Assembly: GCA_900540375.1 (NCBI GenBank)
Contig: UQFS01000033.1
Span: 1-43,622 of the forward strand
From: an uncultured Prevotella sp.
GTDB taxonomy: Bacteria > Bacteroidota > Bacteroidia > Bacteroidales > Bacteroidaceae
DNA length: 43,622 bases
Direction: 5' to 3'
Of the stretch, positions 1 to 8,419 are shown one piece after another (position 1 is the stretch's first letter; each line of letters opens with the position of its first letter). The notes under the pieces were generated by a model that worked only from the letters and a program-made list of their open reading frames with translations, did no database searches and was not told where the DNA came from. A program made the translations under genes and the position numbers.

Positions 1-107
1 TATAATTATCACAATACACATAATATTGAGGTCTCTATTCAAGGTATCATCATCGAAGCGACCAAGAGGTATCAATTGTTACCGCGTCAGCTTGTTTTCA
101 CGGTTTT

Positions 108-154
108 CTTGCTGTGATGCAAGCCTGAGGCACGAAGGCTTGCATCACAGCAAG
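108..154. repeat. Perfect 18-bp inverted repeat upstream of gyrB
   Basis: Arms 108-125 and 137-154 are exact reverse complements around an 11-nt loop. The right arm is followed by GGTTTTACTTGTTTTT, so on the + strand it could be the intrinsic terminator of a gene ending before the window. Sequence 1-107 has no convincing gene; one frame is open from base 1 to a TGA at 115-117 inside the hairpin, which could be the tail of an upstream gene but is too short to judge. Confidence 0.7.
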
Positions 155-240
155 GGTTTTACTTGTTTTTGTCAAAATGGCTCTGTGGCTCTGCGTAAGA
201 AATAAAAGCCACCCTTTGAAGTTATTTTTCACAGAATAAG

Positions 241-273
241 TTTTCGCTATCTCACGCTTTTTTAGTACCTTTG
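241..273 (+). promoter_or_regulatory. Bacteroidetes-type promoter of gyrB
   Basis: TACCTTTG at 266-273 matches the Bacteroidetes -7 consensus TAnnTTTG. A T-rich TTTTC at 241-245 lies about 20 nt upstream, where the -33 element is expected. Transcription would start near 280, giving a leader of under 25 nt. There is no Shine-Dalgarno sequence, which is usual in this phylum. Confidence 0.6.
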
Positions 274-297
274 CAGATAAATACGAACTAAACAGAA

Positions 298-2271
298 ATG
301 GCAGAAAATCAACATCCAGAGGATAATTACTCCGCCTCCAACATTCAGGTGCTGGAGGGCTTGGAAGCCGTGCGCAAGCGTCCGGCTATGTATATTGGCG
401 ACATCAGTGAGAAGGGTTTGCACCACCTCATCAACGAGACCGTGGACAACTCTATCGATGAGGCTATGGCAGGCTTCTGCCACAACATCGAGGTAACCAT
501 CAACGAGGACGGCTCCTGCACCGTAGAGGACGACGGCCGAGGCATCCCTGTTGACGAGCATAAGAAGTTGCACAAGAGTGCCTTGGAAGTCGTCATGACC
601 GTGCTCCACGCCGGTGGTAAGTTCGACAAGGGCTCCTACAAGGTCAGCGGTGGCCTCCACGGCGTCGGCGTGAGCTGCGTCAACGCACTCTCCACTCACA
701 TGAAATCGCAAGTCTTCCGTGAAGGTAAAATCTACCAACAGGAATACGAAAAGGGCAAGCCGCTCTATCCCGTGCGCATCATCGGTGACACCGACAAGCG
801 CGGTACACGCCAGCAGTTCTGGCCAGACCCCACCATCTTCACCACCACCACTTTCCAGTGGGACATCATGGCGCGCCGTATGCGTGAGCTGGCCTACCTC
901 AACGCCGGCATCAAGATCACGCTGACCGACCTGCGTCCCGACGACGACGGTAAGACACGCCAGGAAGTCTTCCACGCCAAGGACGGACTCAAGGAAATGG
1001 TCCGCTACATCGACCGCCACCGCCAGCATCTCTTCGACGATGTCATCTATCTGAAGACCGAGAAGCAGGGCGTGCCCATCGAAGTGGCCATCATGTACAA
1101 CACCGACTACTCCGAGAACCTCCACTCTTACGTCAACAACATCAACACCATCGAGGGCGGCACCCACGTCACGGGCTTCCGTCAGGCGTTGACCCGTGTG
1201 CTGAAAAACTATGCCGACAACGACCCGGCTATCTCCAAGCAGATAGAGAAAGCAAAGATAGAAGTAGCCGGTGAGGACTTCCGCGAGGGACTGACAGCCG
1301 TCATCTCCATCAAGGTCGCAGAACCGCAGTTTGAGGGCCAGACCAAGACCAAACTCGGCAACAGCGAGGTCACCGGTGCTGTCAACCAGGCCGTCGGTGA
1401 GGCGCTGACCGACTATCTCGAGGAGCATCCGGCAGAGGCTAAGAAGATCTGTGAAAAGGTGATCCTCGCCGCTACTGCCCGTGTGGCTGCCCGCAAGGCA
1501 CGCGAGAGTGTGCAGCGCAAGAGCGTGATGAGCGGTGGCGGACTGCCCGGTAAGCTGGCCGACTGCTCCAACAAAGACCCGAAGAAGTGCGAGATCTTCC
1601 TCGTCGAGGGTGACTCCGCAGGTGGCTCCGCCAAGCAGGGCCGCGACCGCTACACCCAGGCCATCCTGCCGTTGCGCGGAAAAATCCTCAACGTCGAGAA
1701 AGTACAGTGGCACCGTGTCTTCGAGGCTGAGTCCGTGATGAACATCATCCAGAGCATCGGCGTGCGTTTCGGTGTCGACGGCGAGGACGACCGCGAGGCC
1801 AACATCGACAAGCTCCGCTACGACAAGATCATCATCATGACCGATGCCGATGTCGATGGCTCACACATCGACACCCTGATCATGACACTCTTTTACCGCT
1901 TCATGCCGAAAGTCATCGAAGACGGACACCTCTATATCGCCACGCCACCACTCTACAAGTGCACCTACAAGGGTAAGGTCAGCGAATACTGCTACAACGA
2001 CCAGCAGCGCCAGGTCTTCCTCGACAAATACGGTAATGGCGTAGAGGACGGCAAGAGCATCCACACGCAGCGATACAAAGGTTTGGGTGAGATGAACCCC
2101 GACCAGCTCTGGGAAACGACCATGGATCCTAAGACACGCTTGCTCAAGCAGGTGACCATCGAGAACGCTGCCGAAGCCGACGAGATCTTCTCCATGCTCA
2201 TGGGCGATGATGTGGAGCCCCGACGCGAGTTCATCGAGCAAAACGCCACCTACGCCAACATTGACGCGTAG
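298..2271 (+). CDS. gyrB: DNA gyrase subunit B
   Basis: ATPase subunit of DNA gyrase, which with GyrA introduces negative supercoils into DNA in the cytoplasm. The 657-aa product has the normal length for Bacteroidetes GyrB. The N-terminal GHKL ATPase domain starts with the conserved RKRPAMYIGD and carries the glycine-rich GGLHGVGVSCVNAL loop. A transducer domain follows, then the Toprim domain with EGDSAGG (E437) and the metal-binding DADVDG, then the C-terminal GyrA-binding region with QRYKGLGEMNP. The ATG at 298 is about 25 nt after a good promoter. The gene ends in front of a strong terminator, so it is probably monocistronic. ParE is the main alternative; the Toprim region and length fit GyrB better, but the two paralogues cannot be separated with certainty by eye. 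Confidence 0.95.
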   Translation: MAENQHPEDNYSASNIQVLEGLEAVRKRPAMYIGDISEKGLHHLINETVDNSIDEAMAGFCHNIEVTINEDGSCTVEDDGRGIPVDEHKKLHKSALEVVMTVLHAGGKFDKGSYKVSGGLHGVGVSCVNALSTHMKSQVFREGKIYQQEYEKGKPLYPVRIIGDTDKRGTRQQFWPDPTIFTTTTFQWDIMARRMRELAYLNAGIKITLTDLRPDDDGKTRQEVFHAKDGLKEMVRYIDRHRQHLFDDVIYLKTEKQGVPIEVAIMYNTDYSENLHSYVNNINTIEGGTHVTGFRQALTRVLKNYADNDPAISKQIEKAKIEVAGEDFREGLTAVISIKVAEPQFEGQTKTKLGNSEVTGAVNQAVGEALTDYLEEHPAEAKKICEKVILAATARVAARKARESVQRKSVMSGGGLPGKLADCSNKDPKKCEIFLVEGDSAGGSAKQGRDRYTQAILPLRGKILNVEKVQWHRVFEAESVMNIIQSIGVRFGVDGEDDREANIDKLRYDKIIIMTDADVDGSHIDTLIMTLFYRFMPKVIEDGHLYIATPPLYKCTYKGKVSEYCYNDQQRQVFLDKYGNGVEDGKSIHTQRYKGLGEMNPDQLWETTMDPKTRLLKQVTIENAAEADEIFSMLMGDDVEPRREFIEQNATYANIDA

Positions 2272-2332
2272 TCGCGGCACGCGCTCACCAGCGTCTTTTC
2301 GCAAAGACAAATCACACATCTATCTATAAGTG

Positions 2333-2366
2333 GGGGGCGGCCGTTACAGACCGCCCCCTCCTTTTT
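2333..2366 (+). terminator. Rho-independent terminator after gyrB
   Basis: An 8-bp all-GC stem (GGGGGCGG at 2333-2340 pairing with CCGCCCCC at 2351-2358) encloses a 10-nt loop and is followed by TCCTTTTT. It lies 61 nt after the gyrB stop and separates gyrB from the glycosidase operon. Confidence 0.85.
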
Positions 2367-2422
2367 CCGACAGTCGACAGCCAGTTCGCCGGTTTCGTCG
2401 TCTTCCTCAAACCTCATCATCC

Positions 2423-4771
2423 ATGCACCGACTCATCACCACCCTTGCCTTGGCTACCCTGACGCTTGCCATCCGTGCGCAGCAACTGCCCATGCACCTG
2501 TGGTACAACCGCCCGGCCCGCCTCTTCGAGCAGTCGCTGCCCATCGGCAACGGCAAGTTGGGAGCACTCGTCTATGGCGCCCCCGACTGCGACTTCATCC
2601 ACCTCAACGACATCACCTTCTGGACCGGCAAGCCCGTTGACCTCAGTGTTGACAGCACAGCTCACCAGTGGATTCCGGCGATCCGACAGGCACTCTTCAA
2701 CGAGGACTATCCCCTCGCCGACTCACTACAGCATCATGTTCAGGGACATAACTCTCAGTGCTACGAGCCGTTGGGCTCCCTGCGCATCTATGATCTCAAC
2801 GAGGGTGAAACGACGGGCTACCGCCGCGAGCTCGACCTCGACAGCGCGCTGTGCCGCGACCGCTACACACGCAGAGGTATCACCTACCGACGCGAATACT
2901 TCGCCTCGCATCCCGACAAGGTCATCGCCGTGCGCATCAAGAGTTCCGCGCCAAAGACCATCAACGTCAGGTTGTCCCTCGGCTCACTCGTGCCCCACGG
3001 TGTCAAGGCAGCCAACAAACAACTGACGATGACGGGCTATGCCGTCGGCGACTCCAAAGAGAGCATCCATTTCTGCACCGTACTGCGAGCCGCCTCGCCC
3101 GACGGCGCCATTGAGCACGACGACAGCACGCTCTTTGTCCGGCAGGCCAGCGAGCTGACGCTCTATCTCGTCAACGAGACGAGCTTCAACGGCTACGACC
3201 GCCATCCCGTCAAGCAGGGCGCGCCCTATCTCGCCAACGCCATGGACGATGCCTGGCATCTGGTCAACTATACCTACGACAGCCTGCGCACTCGCCATAT
3301 CGCTGACTATCAGACCATCTACCAACGGTTGAAACTCAGTCTCAACGGCACGCAACCCAATATCGCCGAGCCCACCGACAGCATGATACGGGCCTACGGA
3401 CAAAACAGCGCGCTGGACAAATATCTGGAGACGCTCTACTTCCAGTACGGCCGCTACATGCTCATCTCCTGCTCACGTACGCCCGGAGCGCCCGCTGAAC
3501 TGCAAGGCTTGTGGAACGATAAGCTGTGGGCACCCTGGCGAGGCAACTACACGATCAACATCAACTTGGAGGAGAACTACTGGCCCTGCGACGTCGCTGC
3601 CATGCCGGAGATGTTTGAACCGCTGTCCACCTTCTGCGAGAATCTCGCCAAGACCGGCCATCGCAACGCATGGAACTACTACGGCATACGCGAGGGATGG
3701 AGCTGCGGACACAACAGCGACATTTGGGCGATGACGAATCCCGTAGGAGAGAAGCAGGAGAGTCCCACGTGGAGCAACTGGAATATGGGCGGCGCCTGGC
3801 TCATGCAGAACGTCTACGACCACTATCTCTACACGCAGGACGAGCACTATCTCCGCCGTACGGCCTACCCACTCATGCGCGGCGCAAGCCGTTTCATGCT
3901 TCACTGGCTCATCCCCAACCCAATAAATCCCAACGAACTCATCACCGCGCCAAGTACGTCTCCCGAGGCTTTCTACATCAACGCCAAAGAATATAAGGGA
4001 GCAACCATGTACGGTGGTACAGCCGACTTGGCCATCATCCGCGAGCTGTTCACCAACACCTTGCAGGCAGCACGCACGCTTGGCACCGACAAGAGCCTGC
4101 GCGACTCGCTGCAAAATGCTCTCGACCGGCTCCATCCCTACGTCGTCGGACACAGCGGTGACCTCAATGAGTGGTACTACGACTGGGACGATGAGGACTT
4201 TCATCACCGTCATCAGAGCCATCTCATCGGTCTCTACCCCGGACACCAGATCACTGTCAGCGGCACGCCCCGGCTCGCCGAGGCCGCTGCGGCGACACTG
4301 CGACAAAAAGGTGAGCAGACTACGGGGTGGAGTACAGGCTGGCGCATCAACCTCTGGGCACGTCTCCACAATGGACCGATGGCTTATCACATCTATCAGA
4401 AACTTCTCGCATATGTCGATCCCGAGCACACGCGGTCGCAGCACGGCGGCACGTTTCCCAATCTCTTCGACGCACACCCTCCCTTCCAGATCGACGGCAA
4501 CTTCGGAGGCGTAGCCGGTGTCTGCGAGATGCTCATGCAGAGCCACGACGGCACGATAGAGCTTTTGCCGGCACTCCCACAGCAGTGGGCCGACGGCTCC
4601 GTCAGCGGTCTGAAGGCCCGCGGCGGCTACACGGTATCGATGGCATGGAAGAATGGCCGTGTCACGCGATGCGAACTTTCCGGCGTGCGCACCGGTAAAG
4701 TGACGCTCGTCTACAACGGTATGAAAAAGATCATCAAAGTGAAAAAGAACAAAAACACAATTATAGAATGA
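2423..4771 (+). CDS. GH95 family alpha-L-fucosidase-like glycoside hydrolase
   Basis: Predicted exported glycosidase of 782 aa. GH95 enzymes are mainly inverting 1,2-alpha-L-fucosidases, with some alpha-L-galactosidases. Residues 1-20 form a signal peptide ending near IRAQQ. The N-terminal beta-sandwich starts with LWYNRPARLFEQ and LPIGNGKLGALVYG, a GH95 hallmark. The (alpha/alpha)6 catalytic domain contains NINLEENYW (N379, N381), STSPEAF (E515) and FQIDGNFGG (D691), which appear to correspond to the catalytic residues of Bifidobacterium AfcA (N421, N423, E566, D766). The ATG at 2423 is chosen because a longer open frame from 2330 would run through the gyrB terminator and lacks a signal peptide at its start. 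The stop overlaps the next gene by 4 nt (ATGA), implying translational coupling. No clear promoter is visible between the terminator and the start. Confidence 0.9.
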   Translation: MHRLITTLALATLTLAIRAQQLPMHLWYNRPARLFEQSLPIGNGKLGALVYGAPDCDFIHLNDITFWTGKPVDLSVDSTAHQWIPAIRQALFNEDYPLADSLQHHVQGHNSQCYEPLGSLRIYDLNEGETTGYRRELDLDSALCRDRYTRRGITYRREYFASHPDKVIAVRIKSSAPKTINVRLSLGSLVPHGVKAANKQLTMTGYAVGDSKESIHFCTVLRAASPDGAIEHDDSTLFVRQASELTLYLVNETSFNGYDRHPVKQGAPYLANAMDDAWHLVNYTYDSLRTRHIADYQTIYQRLKLSLNGTQPNIAEPTDSMIRAYGQNSALDKYLETLYFQYGRYMLISCSRTPGAPAELQGLWNDKLWAPWRGNYTININLEENYWPCDVAAMPEMFEPLSTFCENLAKTGHRNAWNYYGIREGWSCGHNSDIWAMTNPVGEKQESPTWSNWNMGGAWLMQNVYDHYLYTQDEHYLRRTAYPLMRGASRFMLHWLIPNPINPNELITAPSTSPEAFYINAKEYKGATMYGGTADLAIIRELFTNTLQAARTLGTDKSLRDSLQNALDRLHPYVVGHSGDLNEWYYDWDDEDFHHRHQSHLIGLYPGHQITVSGTPRLAEAAAATLRQKGEQTTGWSTGWRINLWARLHNGPMAYHIYQKLLAYVDPEHTRSQHGGTFPNLFDAHPPFQIDGNFGGVAGVCEMLMQSHDGTIELLPALPQQWADGSVSGLKARGGYTVSMAWKNGRVTRCELSGVRTGKVTLVYNGMKKIIKVKKNKNTIIE

Positions 4772-5721
4772 GAGGCTGGCTGTTGACAATCGCTTTGTGG
4801 GCAGCGACGCTGTGGGCAAATGCCCAGCAGTTCAACACCCACTGGGTGGCTGCTCCCGATACCGACAGCCTGGTTCACGTGTGGTTTCGCACCACCCTGC
4901 TCTCCGGCGCACGCCATCGTGAGGCTCACCTCACCATCGCGACCACCGGACTCGTCAAGGTGTATGTCAATGAAGCCAAAGTGGGCACCGCATTCTTCTA
5001 CCCGTCACGACCGCAAGGCGACACGACGGCCATTGCGGTGACGCTCGACGTGACACCCTATCTGCATCCGGACAGCAACGTGGTGGCTGTGCTCTACAGC
5101 CCGGGCTTCCCCCACGCCACGCGACAGCAGGTGTCGGCAGTCTTCTACGGCATTGACTACAAAGGACAGCGCTTCGCTCACTTCAGCGACAATTCGTGGA
5201 TTTGTCGCAATGCGGCTTCGGGACTCACATCCGACGGACACGAGTGGGTTGACGGACGACAAGTCGACACGCCGTGGACGGCAAGCGACTTCGACGCGGC
5301 GCTGTGGCGACATGCCGTGGAGACACAGGACGCGGAAACCACCGCTACAGCTACTACGCAACACCAAGCATCGCCCTGCAAGACCTACGAGGCCTACCTG
5401 CCAGCGGAGAAAATCGTCAGAAGCCGAGGATATAACTATTTTGACGTCAACGGCAATGAGGTGACCTACGACTATGGCCCCGGCTTCCGTGGCTTCGTCC
5501 GACTCAACCTCCGCGAGGCACAATGGGGAGAGCAAATCGAGGCCGCCGGACTGCGATATACCTGCAACGGACAAATGGACGAGCAGGCCAGCCCCGTCTT
5601 CACCATCGGATACCAGCGCCGCGTCACGGTGACGGGCGACCGCTATTTCCGTCGCGACCAGATCACGGAGACTGAAGCCGTGGATGTCGCACCGCTATTT
5701 ATCGACAACACTTTTCAATAA
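4768..5721 (+). CDS. Secreted alpha-L-rhamnosidase N-terminal-like protein without a catalytic domain
   Basis: A 317-aa protein with a signal peptide (residues 1-19, ending WANAQQ). Residues about 20-190 resemble the N-terminal beta-sandwich of GH78 rhamnosidases: HVWFRTT, then VKVYVNEAKVG and the pattern LDVTPYLHPDSNVVAVLYSPG. Residues about 205-305 resemble the next GH78 sandwich (YDYGPGFRGFVRLNL in place of the usual DFGQNxxG). The protein stops where GH78 enzymes normally enter the (alpha/alpha)6 catalytic barrel, and no such barrel is encoded downstream, since the AraC gene begins 3 nt after the stop. It may be a free carbohydrate-binding or helper protein for the coupled GH95 enzyme, or the remnant of a full rhamnosidase. 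The intact frame, signal peptide and tight packing argue against simple decay. Confidence 0.7.
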   Translation: MRGWLLTIALWAATLWANAQQFNTHWVAAPDTDSLVHVWFRTTLLSGARHREAHLTIATTGLVKVYVNEAKVGTAFFYPSRPQGDTTAIAVTLDVTPYLHPDSNVVAVLYSPGFPHATRQQVSAVFYGIDYKGQRFAHFSDNSWICRNAASGLTSDGHEWVDGRQVDTPWTASDFDAALWRHAVETQDAETTATATTQHQASPCKTYEAYLPAEKIVRSRGYNYFDVNGNEVTYDYGPGFRGFVRLNLREAQWGEQIEAAGLRYTCNGQMDEQASPVFTIGYQRRVTVTGDRYFRRDQITETEAVDVAPLFIDNTFQ

Positions 5722-5724
5722 GAT

Positions 5725-6606
5725 ATGAACACGAGTCTCAACAGCATTTCCATCAACGACGTCAAGCACATCCAAAGAGGCAGCTACATCGACGACGACC
5801 TCATACTCATGGAGAATATGAGCAACATGCCCATCACCCTGGAGCCCCGCCGCATGGATTTCATCCTGCTGGCGCTTTGCACGCAAGGTGAGGGAGAATA
5901 CAGTGTCGACACCATCCACCACAAGGTGAGGGCCGGCGACATCATCATCATCAGCAACGGAGCCATACTTGACTACTACAAGCTCAGTCCGGACCACAAA
6001 GAGGTGGTCATCATCATCTCCAGCCAATACTTCCACGAGGTCCTCGCCGGCGTGCACGACCTCTCGACGATGTATATCTTCTCGCGCATGCATCCCGTTT
6101 ATCATCTCGATCCACAGAAGCAGCAGGACATCGTCGACTTCTTCTCGTTTATCAAGACGAAGGTTGGAGACACCTACCACCACTTTCGCCGCGAGACTGT
6201 GCAGAGCTTGCTCAAGGCTCTCATCTACGATGCGGGCAACACCATATGGCAGTCGCAGCAGCTCATGCAGACCCGCCGGGCGCGCGCGGAGGACATCTTC
6301 GTGAAGTTCATCCAACTCGTGGAGTTGCACTTCCGTCAGGAGCGCCGCGTGGGCTGGTATGCCTTACAGCTGAGCATCACGCCGAAGTATCTCTCCGAGA
6401 TCATCAAGCAGGTCAGCCACCAGACGCCCAACGAGTGGATTGACACCTACGTGACCCTCGAGCTCCGCAACCTGCTGAAAAACACCTCGAAGAGCATCAA
6501 GCAGATCACCGACGACCTACACTTCGCCAACCAAAGCTTCCTTGGCAAATACTTCAAGGAGCATGTCGGCATGTCGCCGTCGGAATATAGGAAGAGCAGC
6601 AACTGA
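5725..6606 (+). CDS. AraC family transcriptional regulator
   Basis: A 293-aa cytoplasmic regulator. Residues 1-about 150 form a cupin-like sensing domain (EGEYSVDTIHHKVRAGDIII), and residues about 195-293 form the AraC/XylS DNA-binding domain with two helix-turn-helix motifs. The family signature is seen in ITDDLHFANQSFLGKYFKEH followed by VGMSPSEYR. The start lies 3 nt after the stop of the rhamnosidase-like gene, so it appears to be the third gene of the GH95 operon and probably regulates it in response to a sugar. The ligand cannot be read from sequence. It is followed by a 50-bp palindrome rather than a typical terminator. Confidence 0.9.
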   Translation: MNTSLNSISINDVKHIQRGSYIDDDLILMENMSNMPITLEPRRMDFILLALCTQGEGEYSVDTIHHKVRAGDIIIISNGAILDYYKLSPDHKEVVIIISSQYFHEVLAGVHDLSTMYIFSRMHPVYHLDPQKQQDIVDFFSFIKTKVGDTYHHFRRETVQSLLKALIYDAGNTIWQSQQLMQTRRARAEDIFVKFIQLVELHFRQERRVGWYALQLSITPKYLSEIIKQVSHQTPNEWIDTYVTLELRNLLKNTSKSIKQITDDLHFANQSFLGKYFKEHVGMSPSEYRKSSN

Positions 6607-6661
6607 GAAGCCATATAAAGGAAGCAACTCATAATATATTGAATAGCTTTAAGTTGAACAC

Positions 6662-6711
6662 GAATTGCCCACGAATGATTCATAAATTTATGAATCATTC
6701 GTGGGCAATTC
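6662..6711. repeat. 50-bp perfect palindrome without spacer
   Basis: Bases 6662-6686 are the exact reverse complement of 6687-6711. The motif CACGAAT or its complement occurs at 6659-6665, 6670-6676 and 6697-6703, with a near copy at 6733. There is no T-tract after either arm. It lies between the AraC stop and the gpmI promoter. It could act as an mRNA 3'-end stem, a cruciform or a regulator site, or be a copy of a dispersed repeat. Confidence 0.9.
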
Positions 6712-6765
6712 ACGATGACTTGTGTGATAATCCACGAAATAGAAACTGATATTCTGCCTTTAGAT

Positions 6766-6796
6766 TTTGTTATTCGCTGAAAAGGTAGTAACTTTG
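6766..6796 (+). promoter_or_regulatory. Consensus promoter of gpmI
   Basis: TTTG at 6766-6769, 19 nt, then TAACTTTG at 6789-6796: an exact fit to the Bacteroidetes housekeeping promoter. The start codon is 42 nt downstream. Confidence 0.8.
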
Positions 6797-6838
6797 CAGT
6801 GATACAGAATATCAACAACATAACATATTTTTAACACT

Positions 6839-8362
6839 ATGGCAAAGAAAACTTTATTGATGATTCTCGATGGATGGGGAATCGGACAGCATGGCAAAGG
6901 TGACGTGATCTACAACACACCGACACCTTATCTCGATTATCTCAACGCTACATGCGCTCACTCTCAGCTCATGGCCTGCGGCGAGGATGTCGGTCTGCCG
7001 AAAGGACAGATGGGCAACTCAGAGGTAGGACACCTGAACATCGGTGCAGGACGTATCGTCTATCAGGACCTGGTGAAGATCAACAAGGCCTGCGAGAGCG
7101 GTGACATCCTGAAGAATAAGGAGATCGTCAACGCCTATAGCTACGCTCAGAAGACCGGCAAGAAGCTCCACCTGATGGGTCTGACTTCTACCGGCGGCGT
7201 GCACTCCAGCCTCAACCACCTTTTCAAGCTCATCGAGATCGGAAAAGAATATAACCTCAAGGATGTCTATGTCCACTGCTTCATGGACGGTCGTGATACT
7301 GACCCGAGGAGCGGCAAGGGATTCATCGAAGACATCGAGAAGGTTTGCAACAACAACGGCGCTCACATCGCCAGCATCGTCGGCCGCTTCTACGCTATGG
7401 ACCGCGACAAGCGCTGGAACCGCGTCAAGGAGGCTTACGACCTGCTCGTCGAGGGCAAGGGAAAGCAGGCTACCGACTTGGTCATGGCCATGCAGGAGAG
7501 CTACGACGAGGGCGTGACCGACGAGTTCATCAAGCCGATCAACAACTCCACTGTAGACGGTACGATCCAGGAAGGCGACGTGATCATCTTCATCAACTTT
7601 CGTAACGACCGTGCACGCGAGCTCACTCAGGTACTCACTCAGGAAGATATGCCGGCAGAGGGCATGCATACGATCAAGGATCTGCAGTACTACTGCATGA
7701 CTCCGTACGATGCTAACTTCAAGGGTGTACACATTCTCTTCCCCAAAGAGAACGTTCAGGACACCCTCGGCGAGTATCTCTCTAAGAAGGGTCTGCGCCA
7801 GCTCCACACAGCAGAGACCGAGAAGTACGCTCACGTGACGTTCTTCTTCAACGGCGGCCGCGAGGCTCCTTATGAGGGTGAGGACCGTATCCTCGTGCAC
7901 TCTCCTAAGGTAGCTACCTACGACCTGCAGCCGGAGATGAGTGCATACGAGGTGAAGGACAAACTCGTCGGCGCTATCAACACACAGCAGTACGACTTCA
8001 TCGTGGTCAACTTCGCCAATGGAGATATGGTCGGACACACGGGCGTCTACAATGCTATCGCCAAGGCTGTGTGGGCTGTTGACCACTGCGTGCACGACGT
8101 CATCGAGGCTGCCAAGGCCAACGACTACGAGGCTATCATCATCGCTGACCACGGCAATGCCGACAACGCCATCAACCCCGACGGTACGCCTAACACCACT
8201 CACTCTCTCAACCCCGTTCCGTTTATCTATGTGACGAACAACAACAGCGCCACAGTTAAGGACGGACGCCTGGCCGACGTGGCTCCTTCCATCCTGCACA
8301 TCATGGGGCTGGAGCAGCCTGCTGACATGACCGGTGAGAATCTTATCAGCGACAACAAATAA
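6839..8362 (+). CDS. gpmI: 2,3-bisphosphoglycerate-independent phosphoglycerate mutase
   Basis: Interconverts 3-phosphoglycerate and 2-phosphoglycerate in glycolysis and gluconeogenesis, in the cytoplasm. The 507-aa length is standard for the family. The alkaline-phosphatase-fold metal site begins with LMILDGWG (D11), and the phosphorylated serine is S61 in MGNSEVGHLN. The inserted phosphotransferase domain carries HCFMDGRDTDPRSG and IVGRFYAMDRD. The C-terminal metal ligands sit in NFANGDMVGHTG and IIADHGNADN. It has its own consensus promoter and is followed by a terminator-like hairpin just before ung. Confidence 0.97.
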   Translation: MAKKTLLMILDGWGIGQHGKGDVIYNTPTPYLDYLNATCAHSQLMACGEDVGLPKGQMGNSEVGHLNIGAGRIVYQDLVKINKACESGDILKNKEIVNAYSYAQKTGKKLHLMGLTSTGGVHSSLNHLFKLIEIGKEYNLKDVYVHCFMDGRDTDPRSGKGFIEDIEKVCNNNGAHIASIVGRFYAMDRDKRWNRVKEAYDLLVEGKGKQATDLVMAMQESYDEGVTDEFIKPINNSTVDGTIQEGDVIIFINFRNDRARELTQVLTQEDMPAEGMHTIKDLQYYCMTPYDANFKGVHILFPKENVQDTLGEYLSKKGLRQLHTAETEKYAHVTFFFNGGREAPYEGEDRILVHSPKVATYDLQPEMSAYEVKDKLVGAINTQQYDFIVVNFANGDMVGHTGVYNAIAKAVWAVDHCVHDVIEAAKANDYEAIIIADHGNADNAINPDGTPNTTHSLNPVPFIYVTNNNSATVKDGRLADVAPSILHIMGLEQPADMTGENLISDNK

Positions 8363-8377
8363 TCAACATATTTAATG

Positions 8378-8414
8378 GCTCCACCTCCGGCTCTTAACCG
8401 GAGGTGGGGCTTTT
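8378..8414 (+). terminator. Terminator of gpmI, abutting the ung start
   Basis: A 13-bp stem (8378-8390 with 8398-8410, one G-U pair) with a 6-nt loop is followed by TTTT. The T-tract ends 5 nt before the ung ATG at 8420. It may end the gpmI transcript, or act as an attenuator or a structured leader for ung. Confidence 0.8.
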
Positions 8415-8419
8415 CCATT

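Noticed and set aside
262..1713. Long open frame of 483 codons antisense to gyrB
   Set aside because: It is a mirror frame of the high-GC gyrB coding sequence, has Val/Leu/Asp-rich composition typical of such shadows, and no family motif. gyrB is certain on the other strand.
2330..2422. Longer start for the GH95 gene
   Set aside because: The extension is translated from the gyrB terminator, and the signal peptide begins at the ATG at 2423.
8375..8419. Upstream ATG for ung at 8375
   Set aside because: It would put coding sequence across the gpmI terminator and add residues not typical for the family.
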